From the NCBI RefSeq assembly GCF_001425055.1, contig NZ_LMDK01000016.1, positions 711,864-775,863 on the forward strand: a stretch of 64,000 nt of DNA. Reading direction: 5' to 3'. Below the pieces are notes generated by a model. That model searched no databases. It saw only the letters and a program-made list of their open reading frames with translations, and was not told where the DNA came from. The first letter of the stretch is position 1. Each line of letters starts with the position of its first letter. This document shows positions 7,459 through 16,727 of the stretch, in pieces. Position numbers and translations under genes: made by a program. This DNA is from Pelomonas sp. Root1237 (GTDB lineage: Bacteria > Pseudomonadota > Gammaproteobacteria > Burkholderiales > Burkholderiaceae_C).

Positions 7459-9828
7459 ATGCCGGCCGCATCCACGCAGTTCGGGCCGCCGCGACACCTC
7501 CCCGCACCTGCCGCCGCTTGCCCGCAGCACCTCGAGCAGGCCGCCGGCTTCGGTCAATGGTGGTACGACCCGCAGACCGGCGTCACCCATCTGTCACCCA
7601 CGGCGGCCGAATACCTGGAGATGCCGACCCGTTCGGCCAGCGGCCTGGGCGTCTGCCTGGGCCATGTCGTCGAGGACGATCTGCCGGAATTGATCCGGCT
7701 CTGGACCGGCGCCCAGCCCCAGCACCCACTGGACATCCGCGTCATCGGCCTGGCCCGTGGCCTGCGCTGGCTGCGCGTGACGCCACTGCCCACTGACCCG
7801 GCGCGGCCGCGCTGGCGCCATGGCCTGCTGCAGGACGTGACCGCCCTCACCCACGCGGCCGTGCGCGAGCGCCTGGGCTATGCGTTGACGGAATACCTGA
7901 TCGGCACCCACACGCTGGAGGATGCGATCAGCAACGTCATCCAGCTGATCTGCCGCAACCTCGGCTGGGAGTGGGGCGCCTACTGGAACATGGAGGACGG
8001 CGGCGGCCGCCTGCATTGCCGGCACTTCTGGCACCAACCCGACGCCCGGCTCGAACAATTCAGCGCGGTGAGCTCGACACTGAAGATGGCGCCGGGCGAG
8101 GGCCTGGTCGGCCGTGTCTGGGCCACGGGCAGCGCCGAGTGGGTGGAGGACATGAGCACCGACCCGCGCTTCCTGCGCCGTGGCAGCGCGCAGATGTGCG
8201 GGCTGTGGTCGGGCTATGTGTTCCCGGTCACCTATGTGTCGGACAACGGCGAACGCCACCGCCCCGGCGTGCTGGAGTTCTACAGCAGCCTGGCCCGCCA
8301 GCCCGAGGCGCAGCTGCCCAAGGTCTCGGCCACCATCGGCGCGCTGATCGCCCAGACCGCCCAACGCCTGGAGACCGAGGCCGTCATCCACCGCCTGGCC
8401 CAGATCGACGAGATGACCGAGCTGGACAACCGCGCCCACTTCTACGCCCAGCTGAACCGCCATTGCGCGTTGAGCCACCGCAAGGGCCGGCGCTTCGCGC
8501 TGATGTTCATCGACCTCGACCGTTTCAAGCCCATCAACGACGCCTTCGGGCACGAGGCCGGCAATGCGGTGCTGCAGGCATTTGCGCAGCGGCTGCGCGA
8601 GCTGGCGCCGCCGCCGGCCCGCGTCGGCCGCCTGGGCGGCGACGAGTTTGCGGTGCTGGTGCCTGACAGCGGCGACGAGCAGGCGCTGGCGGCCCTGGCC
8701 GATGCCGTGCTTGCCGCCGCCAGCCGCCCCATCAGCTACGAGGGTGTGGCGCTGACCGTGTCGGCCAGCATTGGCGTCAGCCGCTTTCCCGAGAACGGCC
8801 AGACCGGCCCCGAGCTGCTGCGCAGCGCCGACGCGGCCATGTACCGCGTCAAGCAGAACGGCCGCAACGGCAGCAATGTCTTCTCGACCAGCAGCCCCGA
8901 CACCTTGGCCCAGCAGCGCGCCAAGCTGGCGCAGCGCCTGTCCATCGAGACCGAGCTGCACGAGGCGCTGCAGACCGGGCAGCTGCGTCTGGTCTACCAG
9001 CCCATCGTCGACATCGCCACCGGCGCGCTGCATGGCGTGGAGGCGCTGATCCGCTGGCACAAGCCCGATGGCACAACGGTGCCGCCGGACGTGTTCATTC
9101 CGATCGCCGAGCAGAGCGACCTCATCGTCGACATCGGCCGCTGGGTGCTGGGCCAGGCCCTGCGCGACCTGGCCTCTCTCAAGGGCAGTGCACTGCAGAA
9201 GCTCAAGGTCCACGTCAACATGGCGGCGTCCGAGTTCACGAGCAGCGCCCTGCCCGAGATGCTCGGCGCCATATCGACCGGGCTCGAAGTGCCGGCCTCG
9301 CAGGTGGTGCTGGAACTCACCGAGGGCATGCTGATGCGCCAGCCCGAGCAGGTCAGGCGCGTCATGCACCAGCTGCGCGAGATCGGCTTCGAGATCTCGC
9401 TGGACGACTTCGGCATGGGCCATTCGTCGCTGGCCATGCTGAAAAGCCTGCCCATCAGCTCGCTGAAGATCGACCGCAGCTTCGTGCGCGACCTGGCCAC
9501 GGGCGAGCGTGACCGCGCCATTGCCCAGACGATCGTCGACCTCGGCCGGCACCTGCAGCTCGAGGTCATTGCCGAGGGCATCGAGAGCGCAGACCAGCTC
9601 GAAGTGCTGGGCCAATGCGGCTGCGCCTTTGGCCAGGGCTATCTGCTCGGCCGGCCCCTGCCTTTGCCAAGGCTCATCGAGTCTTTTCTCGACGGCCGCT
9701 CGGCCGCTGATACCCCCGCTAGAGTGCCGGCATGGAAACCTCCATGCCCTGCCCCTGCGGTCGCCGTGCCGCCTATGCCCACTGCTGCGGCGCCCTGCAC
9801 AAGGCCTTTGAGGCTGGCCAGGGCCTGA
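7459..9828 (+). CDS. GAF-GGDEF-EAL cyclic-di-GMP enzyme
   Basis: A 789-residue signalling protein without membrane segments. A PAS-like N-terminal part (about residues 25-140) is followed by a GAF domain (about 150-310, with GEGLVGRVWATGSAEWVED), a GGDEF domain with intact RLGGDEF and no upstream RxxD inhibitory site, and an EAL domain with EALIRW, LELTEG, DDFGMGHSSL, LKIDRSF and AEGIES, so both cyclase and phosphodiesterase activities are plausible. I prefer ATG 7459 (MPAASTQFG), preceded by GGGAAG, over ATG 7435. The last 40 or so residues, after RLIESFLDG, are proline-rich, unlike the family, and overlap the start of the next gene by 97 bases in another frame. Confidence 0.92.
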   Translation: MPAASTQFGPPRHLPAPAAACPQHLEQAAGFGQWWYDPQTGVTHLSPTAAEYLEMPTRSASGLGVCLGHVVEDDLPELIRLWTGAQPQHPLDIRVIGLARGLRWLRVTPLPTDPARPRWRHGLLQDVTALTHAAVRERLGYALTEYLIGTHTLEDAISNVIQLICRNLGWEWGAYWNMEDGGGRLHCRHFWHQPDARLEQFSAVSSTLKMAPGEGLVGRVWATGSAEWVEDMSTDPRFLRRGSAQMCGLWSGYVFPVTYVSDNGERHRPGVLEFYSSLARQPEAQLPKVSATIGALIAQTAQRLETEAVIHRLAQIDEMTELDNRAHFYAQLNRHCALSHRKGRRFALMFIDLDRFKPINDAFGHEAGNAVLQAFAQRLRELAPPPARVGRLGGDEFAVLVPDSGDEQALAALADAVLAAASRPISYEGVALTVSASIGVSRFPENGQTGPELLRSADAAMYRVKQNGRNGSNVFSTSSPDTLAQQRAKLAQRLSIETELHEALQTGQLRLVYQPIVDIATGALHGVEALIRWHKPDGTTVPPDVFIPIAEQSDLIVDIGRWVLGQALRDLASLKGSALQKLKVHVNMAASEFTSSALPEMLGAISTGLEVPASQVVLELTEGMLMRQPEQVRRVMHQLREIGFEISLDDFGMGHSSLAMLKSLPISSLKIDRSFVRDLATGERDRAIAQTIVDLGRHLQLEVIAEGIESADQLEVLGQCGCAFGQGYLLGRPLPLPRLIESFLDGRSAADTPARVPAWKPPCPAPAVAVPPMPTAAAPCTRPLRLARA

Positions 9829-10145
9829 CCGCAGCCACGCCCGAGGCGCTGATGCGCTCGCGCTACTCGGCCTTCGTGCTGGACCTGCGCGACTATCTGC
9901 TGGCGAGCTGGCATGCAAGCACGCGCCCTGCCGAGTTGGAGGCGCCCGAGCCTGGGCTGAAATGGCTGGGTCTGGACGTGAAGCGTGCCGCGATGCCGGA
10001 CGCCGACCACGGCAGCGTCGAGTTCGTCGCACGCAGCAAGCTCGGCGGCCGGGCGCATCGGCTGCATGAAGTCAGCCGCTTCGTGCGCGAGAACGGTGAG
10101 TGGTTCTATCTGGACGGCGAACTGAGCGGCGACCTTAAAAATTGA
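9732..10145 (+). CDS. YchJ-family (UPF0225) SEC-C motif protein
   Basis: A 137-residue protein with the N-terminal zinc-binding SEC-C motif PCPCGRRAAYAHCCG (Cys/Cys...Cys/Cys, residues about 6-20), the family signature MRSRYSAFV near residue 42 and FVRENGEWFYLDGEL at the end. YchJ proteins are small cytoplasmic proteins of unsettled role with an NTF2-like fold; the SEC-C motif is the metal-binding motif also found in SecA. Start ATG 9732 (or 9744, MPCPCG). The gene begins inside the 3' end of the GGDEF-EAL gene and its stop overlaps the next start (TTGA), so the three genes are probably cotranscribed. Confidence 0.88.
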   Translation: METSMPCPCGRRAAYAHCCGALHKAFEAGQGLTAATPEALMRSRYSAFVLDLRDYLLASWHASTRPAELEAPEPGLKWLGLDVKRAAMPDADHGSVEFVARSKLGGRAHRLHEVSRFVRENGEWFYLDGELSGDLKN

Positions 10146-10846
10146 CTCTGACCCTGCTTTATCAGGACGAGCACCTGGTCGCCATCGACAAGCCGGCCGG
10201 CCTGCTGGTGCACCGCACCCAGCTCGCGGCCCACGAGGATGAGGCCGCGCTGCAGCTGCTGCGCGACCAGCTCGGCCGCACCGTCTGGCCCGTGCATCGC
10301 CTGGACCGCGGCACCTCGGGCGTGCTGCTGTTTGCGCTGTCAACAGAGGTTGCTTCGCTGCTCGGCGCGATGTTCGAGCAGGGGCTGATGCAAAAGAGCT
10401 ACCTCGCGCTTGCACGTGGCTGGCCGCAGGAAGACGCTGGCCTCATCGACCATCCGCTGGCGCGCGACCCTGAGCAGCCGTCGGCGGGGCAGACGATGCT
10501 GGCGGCGCAGACCCGCTGGCGCGTGCTGGAGCGCATCGAGTGGGCACTGGCCACCGACCCGCGCTTCCCCACCACCCGCGTCGCCCTGCTCGAAGCCGAA
10601 CCGTTGCAAGGCCGCCGCCACCAGATCCGCCGCCATCTGAAGCACATCGCCCATCCCATCCTCGGCGATGCGACGCATGGCAAGGGGCCGCTCAATCGAG
10701 CTGTCGCAGCATTCCTGGGCACACAGCGGCTGTGGCTGCATGCGCGCGAGCTGACTCTGGTTCACCCGGTCACTGGATCGCCTCTGCAACTGCTGGCACA
10801 GCCGGGCGCCACCTGGCCCGGCATTGACAGGGACTGGACAGGTTGA
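10142..10846 (+). CDS. truC: RluA-family tRNA pseudouridine synthase, TruC-like
   Basis: A 234-residue pseudouridine synthase. The catalytic motif HRLDRGTSGVLLFAL holds the catalytic Asp; an N-terminal DEHLVAIDKPAGLLVHR and LQGRRHQIRRHLKHIAHPILGD are also family hallmarks. Length and the absence of an S4 domain match TruC, which modifies uridine 65 in tRNA. The start is the TTG at 10142, overlapping the YchJ stop by four bases (TTGA), giving MTLTLLYQDE; no in-frame ATG precedes the conserved region. YchJ and TruC adjacency is consistent with an operon. Confidence 0.88.
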   Translation: MTLTLLYQDEHLVAIDKPAGLLVHRTQLAAHEDEAALQLLRDQLGRTVWPVHRLDRGTSGVLLFALSTEVASLLGAMFEQGLMQKSYLALARGWPQEDAGLIDHPLARDPEQPSAGQTMLAAQTRWRVLERIEWALATDPRFPTTRVALLEAEPLQGRRHQIRRHLKHIAHPILGDATHGKGPLNRAVAAFLGTQRLWLHARELTLVHPVTGSPLQLLAQPGATWPGIDRDWTG

Positions 10847-10926
10847 GGCCCCTGTCGCGTCGGCGATGCCACGACGCCCCGGGCGGGCTCAGAATCGACC
10901 GTTCCATCCAATAGCAGGAGACCGGC

Positions 10927-11925
10927 ATGACGATCCAGGGCATCAAGGCGCAATACGAACAACGCGGGCCGGTGCCGCAGGACGTCATCGGGGCCCTGCC
11001 CTTCGAGCCGCCCGCGCCCGGCGCGGGCCAGGTTCTGGTTGCCGTGCTGGCCGCACCCATCAACCCGTCGGACGTGCTGATGCTGACCGGTGGCTACGGC
11101 ATCCTGCCGCCGCTGCCGGCAGTGGGCGGCAGCGAGGGCGTGGGCCGCGTTGTGGCCGTCGGCGAGGGTGTGACTCATCTAAGTGCGGGCCAGACGGTTC
11201 TGCTGCCCGCCGGCAGCGGCACCTGGGCCAGCCATCTCGTCGCCGACGCCAAGCGCCTGGTGCCCCTGCCCGCTGGCGCCGATGCGCAGCAGTTGTCCAT
11301 GCTGACCGTCAATCCGGCCACGGCCTCGCTGATGCTGTCGGAGTTCGTCACGCTGCAGCCCGGCGACTGGGTCATCCAGAACGTCGCCAACTCGGGCGTG
11401 GGCGGCTATCTCACACAGCTCGCCAAGCTGCGCGGGCTGCGCACCGTCAATATCGTGCGGCGCGAGGGCGCGGCAGCGGTCGTGAAGGCGGATGGCGGCG
11501 ATGTGGTGCTGGTGGATGGCGACGACCTGGCCAAGCGCGTCAAGGAGGCCGTGTCGGGCGCGCCTATCCGCCTGGGCATCGACGCCGTCGGCGGCAAGGC
11601 GACCAACCGGCTGGCGAGTTGCGTCGCCGAGGGCGGCACCGTCGTCAATTACGGGCTGATGAGCGGCGAGCCTTGCGTGGTGTCGCCGCAGTCTTTCGTC
11701 TTCAACGACCTGACGCTGCGGGGCTTCTGGCTGGCCAAGTGGTTCCGCGTCGCATCGCGCGAGGCGCAGATGGCGCTTTATGGCGAGCTGACCAAGCTGA
11801 TCGCCACCGGCCAGCTGAAGGCGCGCATCCACGCGACCTATCCCGTCGAGCAAATCAAGGAGGCGATTGCCGCGGCCGCAACCGGCGAGCGCGACGGCAA
11901 GATCCTTGTCGTGCCCAGGCATTGA
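10927..11925 (+). CDS. MDR-family zinc-independent enoyl reductase-like protein
   Basis: A 332-residue medium-chain dehydrogenase/reductase. The catalytic-domain start is APINPSDVLMLTGGYG and PAVGGSEGVGRVVAVGEGV, and the cofactor region NVANSGVGGYLTQLAKLRG (residues about 155-173) is the variant NADPH loop of the ETR1/MECR 2-enoyl thioester reductase branch. The zinc-ligand Cys/His set of alcohol dehydrogenases is not visible. It probably reduces an enoyl thioester or a quinone-like substrate with NADPH. AGGAG lies seven bases before the ATG. It is likely cytoplasmic and stands alone, converging with the solute-binding protein gene. Confidence 0.85.
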   Translation: MTIQGIKAQYEQRGPVPQDVIGALPFEPPAPGAGQVLVAVLAAPINPSDVLMLTGGYGILPPLPAVGGSEGVGRVVAVGEGVTHLSAGQTVLLPAGSGTWASHLVADAKRLVPLPAGADAQQLSMLTVNPATASLMLSEFVTLQPGDWVIQNVANSGVGGYLTQLAKLRGLRTVNIVRREGAAAVVKADGGDVVLVDGDDLAKRVKEAVSGAPIRLGIDAVGGKATNRLASCVAEGGTVVNYGLMSGEPCVVSPQSFVFNDLTLRGFWLAKWFRVASREAQMALYGELTKLIATGQLKARIHATYPVEQIKEAIAAAATGERDGKILVVPRH

Positions 11926-11956
11926 GTTCCCACTGAGCCACGGCGGACACCGTCCT

Positions 11957-12703
11957 CTAGCGCCTGGGCACCGAGCCCAGCCAGCGCGCGCGGATGCGCT
12001 GCAGCTCACCACGCGACTCCAGGCGTTGGATGGCCTGGTTGAAGGCGCGCAGATCGGCCTCGGTCAGCGACTTGCGGCTGAGCTTGTAGGTGACGGGGTC
12101 GCGCAGCAGGTGGATGGGCAGCTCGATGAGAGGCACGTCGGCGGCACGCGCGGCAAAGGCGATGGCGACGCTGTCGCCGAGCAGCACGTCGCCGCGGCCG
12201 ATCTGCATCAGCTGCACGCCCTTGGCGTACTCCTCGAACCAGGTCAGCAGGCCATGGGCCTTGAAGTCGTTGATGATGGGCACCAGGGCCGGCCCGCGGT
12301 GGGTAACGAGGCGCAGGTTGGCGCGCAGCAGTTCATCCAGCGAATGCACGTCCATGCGAGCCTCGTCGGCACGCATGAACACGCCCAGCACCTCGTCGCG
12401 ATAGGGCCGCGTGTACCAGGCGGCGTCAGCGCGCGGCGTCGCAGCGATCAGCACATCGAGTTGGCCGGCGAGCAGCATGGGCAGGCGGCGGTTGCGCGGC
12501 ACTTCGCGCACATAGCTGACACGGCAGCCGGCCTCCTTGGCCACGGCGGCCAGCAACTCGGTCTCCAGGCCGGTGTGATGGCCGTCGGCCATGAAGGAAT
12601 AGGGCCGCCAGTCCTCAAAGGGCACGCGCAACGGCCGCGTGCAGGCCGCCTGGGCCAGCAGCGGCGTGAACAGCATCAGCGCAAGCAGCAGTCGTCGGAA
12701 CAT
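11957..12703 (-). CDS. Periplasmic solute-binding protein (SBP_bac_3-like)
   Basis: A 248-residue protein. Residues 1-19 are a signal peptide (FRRLLLALMLFTPLLAQA before AC). The mature part follows the bacterial extracellular solute-binding protein family 3 pattern: LRVPFEDWRPYSFMADG, TGLETELLAAVAKEAGC, LLAGQLDVLIAATPRADA, then the second lobe ending LTEADLRAFNQAIQRLESRG. It would bind an amino acid or similar small molecule in the periplasm. No permease or ATPase gene is adjacent, so it may be an orphan receptor as is common in this order. ATG 12703 is preceded by a plausible promoter region shared with nothing else. Confidence 0.82.
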   Translation of the reverse strand: MFRRLLLALMLFTPLLAQAACTRPLRVPFEDWRPYSFMADGHHTGLETELLAAVAKEAGCRVSYVREVPRNRRLPMLLAGQLDVLIAATPRADAAWYTRPYRDEVLGVFMRADEARMDVHSLDELLRANLRLVTHRGPALVPIINDFKAHGLLTWFEEYAKGVQLMQIGRGDVLLGDSVAIAFAARAADVPLIELPIHLLRDPVTYKLSRKSLTEADLRAFNQAIQRLESRGELQRIRARWLGSVPRR

Positions 12704-12756
12704 CTCGGCTCTGGTCCTTGGCGGCTATCGACTGAGGATAGCCTCGCACGGTGGCA

Positions 12757-14697
12757 TCAGTGCGGCTCCAGCACCCTGATGTCCAGCCCCGAGGCCTGGC
12801 CGCGCCAGCGGTAGAGCTTCTGCGTCGCGGCCTGGAAGTCCTCGGGCTTCGCGCTGCGGATGGGCACGAAGGTCTGCGGGTTGCGATCGATGAGCGGGAA
12901 CCAGCTGCTCTGAACCTGCACCATGATGCGGTGGCCGCGGCGAAAGCTGTGGTTGATGTCCTGCAGCCCAACGCGCAGCTCTTCGACGCGGCCCGGCACC
13001 ATGGCCTCGGGCGCCTCGAAGCTGTTGCGAAAGCGCCCGCGCAACGGGTCGCCGCGCACCAGCTGCTGGTAGCCACCGAGCGGTGCCTCGGGCGGTTCGA
13101 CGTCCTCGGTGCGCGGCTTGCGCTTCTTCGCGGCCTCCTCCTCCAGTTCGGCGGGGTAGACGTCGATGAGCTTGACGACCCAGTCGGCGTCGCTGCCCGT
13201 CGTCGAGGCGAACAGGCGCGCGACGATGGGGCCGACGATGGTGATGTCCTCCTCCAGCACGTCGCTGCGGAAGGTCAGCACGTCCGGCCGGGTGGCCGCA
13301 AAGCGCTGGTCGCTGACCATGTATTCCTGCGGCACGCCCAAGCTCGCATAGCCGATGTAGGGCACGGGCTTGTTGGGGTCACTGACCCAGGCATCGAAAG
13401 CGGGCTCGGTCGCGTCGGGCGGCGCAAAGCTGAGCTTGCCGCCGGGTGCGAAGTAGAGGGTGCGGGCCTGCGCTTGCCTGGGCGGCCAGGCGTCGTAGCG
13501 GCGCCAGACGTTGGTGCCGGTCTCGAAGACGGTGGCCTTCGCAATGGGTGCCTTGGGTGCGACCTCTCGCAGATGCTGCTCGAAGAAGGGCAGCAGCACC
13601 TCCTTCTGGAACTGCTCGGCGGTGGGCTGCTGGAACTGCACGCGGCCCAGCTGCCGCCCCGGCGCGCCGACCCAGCCGCCATGCACCCAGGGGCCCATGA
13701 CGAGGCGGTTGTCGGTGGCAGGGCTCTGCCCAGCGATCGCGCGGAAGGTGGCCAGCGGGCCGGCCAGGTCCTCGGCGTCGAACCAGCCGCCCACCGTCAA
13801 CACGGCGGCGCGGATGTTCTTCAGATGGGGTGTGATGGCGCGGGACTTCCAGAACTCGTCGTAGCGGTCATGCTCGATCTGCACGTCGAAGTAGGGGTTG
13901 GGGCCGCCGTCCTTGGCCAGCCGCTGCGTCAGCGCCTCGAGGTTACCGTGCTGCAGGTAGAACTCGTAGCCGTCCAGCGTGCCCCAGTCGAACTGCAGCC
14001 ATTGCTTGGGCGGCGGCACCGGTGCCTGCTGCGGCTTGAAGCCGGTGTAGAAGCCGAAGTTGGCCGCCAGCATGAAGGCCCCACCGTGATAGCTGTCGTC
14101 GCCCTTGAAGAGGTCGGCAATGGGCGCCTGCGGCGACGCGGCCTTGATGGCCGGATGAGAGTCGATGATGGATGCCGAGGTGTAGAAGCCCGGGTAGGAC
14201 ACGCCCCAGAGGCCGACGCGGCCGTTGTTGCCGGAAATGCGGTCCAGCAGCCACTGCACGCTGTCGTGGGTGTCAGAGCTTTCATCGACGTCAGCCACGC
14301 TCTTCTTGACGGGCTTGTGCGGCGTCATCTCGATGAACTCGCCTTCCGACATGTTGCGGCCGCGCACGTCCTGGCAGACAAAGATGTAGCCGGCCTTCAG
14401 GAACTCCTCGTTCGGCGCGAGGCCCTTGATGCCATCGCGGTCCACGCCGTAGGGCCCGCAGCCATAAGGCGTGCGCACCATCAGGAAGGGGTAACGCCGG
14501 CTCTGGTCCTTGGGCACATAGACGGCGGTGAAGAGCTTCCTGCCGTCGCGCACCGGCACGCGGTACTCGTACTTGGTGTAGTGCTCGCGCGGCTCGTAGG
14601 CCGGCGGCTTGTTCTCCTCGTCGGCGGCTTGGACCGCCAGGCCGGTCAGGCCCAGCAGCAACAGGAAGGAGGCGCGCAACAGCAGCATCGTCGGCAA
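12757..14697 (-). CDS. CocE/NonD-family secreted hydrolase
   Basis: A 646-residue serine hydrolase of the X-Pro dipeptidyl-peptidase/cocaine esterase family (peptidase S15-like). Residues 1-24 are a signal peptide ending AVQA. The nucleophile elbow GVSYPGFY (about residue 170) holds the catalytic Ser, WFDAED the Asp and GPWVHGGWVG the His. The C-terminal part from about residue 430 is the jelly-roll domain of the family (DVLTFRSDVLEEDITIVGPI). It should cleave ester or amide bonds of small or peptide substrates in the periplasm. It is divergent from the PPK2 gene across an 89-base gap. Confidence 0.9.
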   Translation of the reverse strand: MPTMLLLRASFLLLLGLTGLAVQAADEENKPPAYEPREHYTKYEYRVPVRDGRKLFTAVYVPKDQSRRYPFLMVRTPYGCGPYGVDRDGIKGLAPNEEFLKAGYIFVCQDVRGRNMSEGEFIEMTPHKPVKKSVADVDESSDTHDSVQWLLDRISGNNGRVGLWGVSYPGFYTSASIIDSHPAIKAASPQAPIADLFKGDDSYHGGAFMLAANFGFYTGFKPQQAPVPPPKQWLQFDWGTLDGYEFYLQHGNLEALTQRLAKDGGPNPYFDVQIEHDRYDEFWKSRAITPHLKNIRAAVLTVGGWFDAEDLAGPLATFRAIAGQSPATDNRLVMGPWVHGGWVGAPGRQLGRVQFQQPTAEQFQKEVLLPFFEQHLREVAPKAPIAKATVFETGTNVWRRYDAWPPRQAQARTLYFAPGGKLSFAPPDATEPAFDAWVSDPNKPVPYIGYASLGVPQEYMVSDQRFAATRPDVLTFRSDVLEEDITIVGPIVARLFASTTGSDADWVVKLIDVYPAELEEEAAKKRKPRTEDVEPPEAPLGGYQQLVRGDPLRGRFRNSFEAPEAMVPGRVEELRVGLQDINHSFRRGHRIMVQVQSSWFPLIDRNPQTFVPIRSAKPEDFQAATQKLYRWRGQASGLDIRVLEPH

Positions 14698-14786
14698 CGG
14701 CGGGTTGAAGGAGGGGCGAAGTCTGACACCGACCGGATGGACGGCGGCGTTAGGCTGGCGGATCGCCAGCTGCGGGAGGCTCCGCC

Positions 14787-15653
14787 ATGAAGATTGACAC
14801 GAACACCTACCGGGCCGCGTCGGGCCAGAAGGTCAAGCTCAAGCACTGGGCCACGGCCGTCGACCCGCTGTACAGCGACAAGGGCGACTACGAACAGCGG
14901 CTGGGCGCCCAGGTCGAGCGGCTCAGCGAGTTGCAGAACCTGCTGTATGCGCACAACCGCTACTCGCTGCTGCTGGTCTTCCAGGCCATGGACGCGGCGG
15001 GCAAGGACGGCGTCATCAAGCATGTGATGTCGGGCGTGAACCCGCAGGGCTGCCAGGTGTTCAGCTTCAAGCACCCCAGCGCCCAGGAGCTGGATCACGA
15101 CTTCCTGTGGCGCACCACGCAGTGCCTGCCCGAGCGCGGGCGCATCGGCATCTTCAACCGCTCCTACTACGAGGAGGTGTTGATCGTGCGCGTGCACCCG
15201 GAGATCCTGAAGGCCCAGTCCCTGCCCAAGGAGACGACGCGTGCGCCGGCGATCTGGTCGGATCGCTATGCCTCCATCAACAACCTGGAGCAGCACCTGC
15301 ACCGCAACGGCACGCGGGTGCTGAAGTTCTTCCTGCACCTGTCCAAGGAGGAGCAGCGCCAGCGCTTCCTGGCGCGGCTGCAGGACCCGGCCAAGAACTG
15401 GAAGTTCACCGCCGACGACATGGCCGAGCGCGAGCTCTGGCCCAAGTACATGCAGGCCTATGGCGAGATGCTGGGCGCGACCAGCAGCAAGGAGGCGCCC
15501 TGGCATGTGGTGCCGGCGGACGACAAGCGCAACGCACGCCTGATCGTGTCCCAGGTCATTGTCGACACGCTCACGGCGCTGAAGATGAGCTACCCCGAGC
15601 CCACCCTCGACGCCGTCGAGCTGGCGGCGATCCGCAAGCGGCTGAAGGCGTGA
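14787..15653 (+). CDS. PPK2-family polyphosphate:nucleotide phosphotransferase
   Basis: A 288-residue P-loop kinase of the polyphosphate kinase 2 family. Walker A is [16 protein letters not shown] (about residues 69-84) and [16 protein letters not shown] contains the second conserved block; the lid region [16 protein letters not shown] follows. PPK2 enzymes use polyphosphate to phosphorylate nucleoside mono- or diphosphates. Its length and the [13 protein letters not shown]-terminus fit the TIGR03709-type subgroup, but which nucleotide it favours cannot be told. GGGAGG lies seven bases before the ATG. Together with ppx and ppk1 at 52-57 kb it completes polyphosphate handling in this window. 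Its stop codon abuts that of the convergent BNR gene. Confidence 0.9.
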   Translation: MKIDTNTYRAASGQKVKLKHWATAVDPLYSDKGDYEQRLGAQVERLSELQNLLYAHNRYSLLLVFQAMDAAGKDGVIKHVMSGVNPQGCQVFSFKHPSAQELDHDFLWRTTQCLPERGRIGIFNRSYYEEVLIVRVHPEILKAQSLPKETTRAPAIWSDRYASINNLEQHLHRNGTRVLKFFLHLSKEEQRQRFLARLQDPAKNWKFTADDMAERELWPKYMQAYGEMLGATSSKEAPWHVVPADDKRNARLIVSQVIVDTLTALKMSYPEPTLDAVELAAIRKRLKA

Positions 15654-16724
15654 TCAGCCGAACTTGACGGCGTAGACGGGCGGCAGATGGGCTGACACAG
15701 CCCGCCAGCTGTCGCCGGCATCGCCGCTGGCCCACAGTCCGCCAGTGGTCGAGCCCATCATCAGCTGCTCGCCCGCGTCGTCGACCGCCAGGCCGTGGCG
15801 GTAGATCAGGTCGTAGCAGTGCTGCTGCGGCAGGCCGGCACGCAACACGTCAAAGCTCTTGCCGCCGTCGCGCGTGCGGGTCACGCACAGGGCGCCATCG
15901 ACAGGGATGCGGCGTTCGTCCTTGACGGCGGGCACGAACCAGGCCGTCTGCCCGTCGGTCGGATGGGCGGCGACCGCAAAGCCGAAGCTCGATGGCTGCG
16001 CCTGCAGCTCTTGCCACGTCGCGCCGTTGTCGCTGCTGCGAAAGATGCCGCAGTGGTGCTGGCACCAGAGCACGTCGGGCACATCGCGGCAGCGCGTGAT
16101 CAGGTGCGGGTCCTGTGAGTTCTCGTCGCCGGCCAGCTCGGGCGGCATGAAGTCGGCGCGCATGCCCTTGGCGCGCAGGCCCCAGCTGCTGCCGCCATCG
16201 GTGGTGCGCCAGGCGCCGCCGCAGGACACGCCCACCAGCAACTCCTCCGGCTTGGCCGGATGGGGGCAGATGGAATGCAGGGCCGGCGCCGGGTTGCCGC
16301 CGCCCATCCACTGCAGGCGGCGCGGGTCCTGCCACAGCGACTCGCTGAGCTGCCAGCTCTCGCCGCGGTCGCGGCTGACGAAGAGGCCGCCGGGAATGCT
16401 GCCGCACCAGATGGCGTCGCCCGAGCGCTCCAGCGCAAACACCTGCTCCAGTTTCCAGGCCGGCCCTTCGGCGCCTTCGGGTTGCGCCGGGAAGCTCGGC
16501 GCCGACACCTCGCGCCATGTCTTGCCGGCGTCGTCGCTGGCCTGCAGCTTGGCGCCGAAGTGACCCAGGTTGAGGCCGGCCAGCATGAAGCCCGAGGCGT
16601 CGGGCGGCAGCAGCATGGTGATCGGGTCGGCCACGAAGCTGAGGTTCTCGATATGCCAGGTGCCGGCACGGCGGCGCAGCTCGAAAAGGCCTTTGCGGGT
16701 CGCGGCCCAGGCGCGGTCAGTCAT
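15654..16724 (-). CDS. BNR/sialidase-like beta-propeller protein
   Basis: A 356-residue protein built of Asp-box (BNR) repeats: SDDAGKTWREV, SRDRGESWQLS, TTDGGSSWGLR, SSDNGATWQEL, TRDGGKSFDVL and SGDAGDSWRAV, evenly spaced as in a six-bladed propeller. There is no signal peptide, so it should be cytoplasmic. It lacks recognisable sialidase catalytic residues and is usually annotated only as exo-alpha-sialidase-like or WD40/YVTN-type, so no enzymatic function should be assumed. It lies three bases after the MoaD-like gene and its ribosome-binding site is formed by that gene's last codons, so the two are translationally linked. Confidence 0.8.
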   Translation of the reverse strand: MTDRAWAATRKGLFELRRRAGTWHIENLSFVADPITMLLPPDASGFMLAGLNLGHFGAKLQASDDAGKTWREVSAPSFPAQPEGAEGPAWKLEQVFALERSGDAIWCGSIPGGLFVSRDRGESWQLSESLWQDPRRLQWMGGGNPAPALHSICPHPAKPEELLVGVSCGGAWRTTDGGSSWGLRAKGMRADFMPPELAGDENSQDPHLITRCRDVPDVLWCQHHCGIFRSSDNGATWQELQAQPSSFGFAVAAHPTDGQTAWFVPAVKDERRIPVDGALCVTRTRDGGKSFDVLRAGLPQQHCYDLIYRHGLAVDDAGEQLMMGSTTGGLWASGDAGDSWRAVSAHLPPVYAVKFG

Positions 16725-16727
16725 GGT

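Noticed and set aside
7594..10032. 812-codon open frame on the minus strand
   Set aside because: Antisense to the GGDEF-EAL gene and ychJ, with composition typical of a shadow frame.
12751..14790. 679-codon open frame on the plus strand
   Set aside because: Antisense to the CocE/NonD hydrolase, which has a signal peptide and complete catalytic triad.
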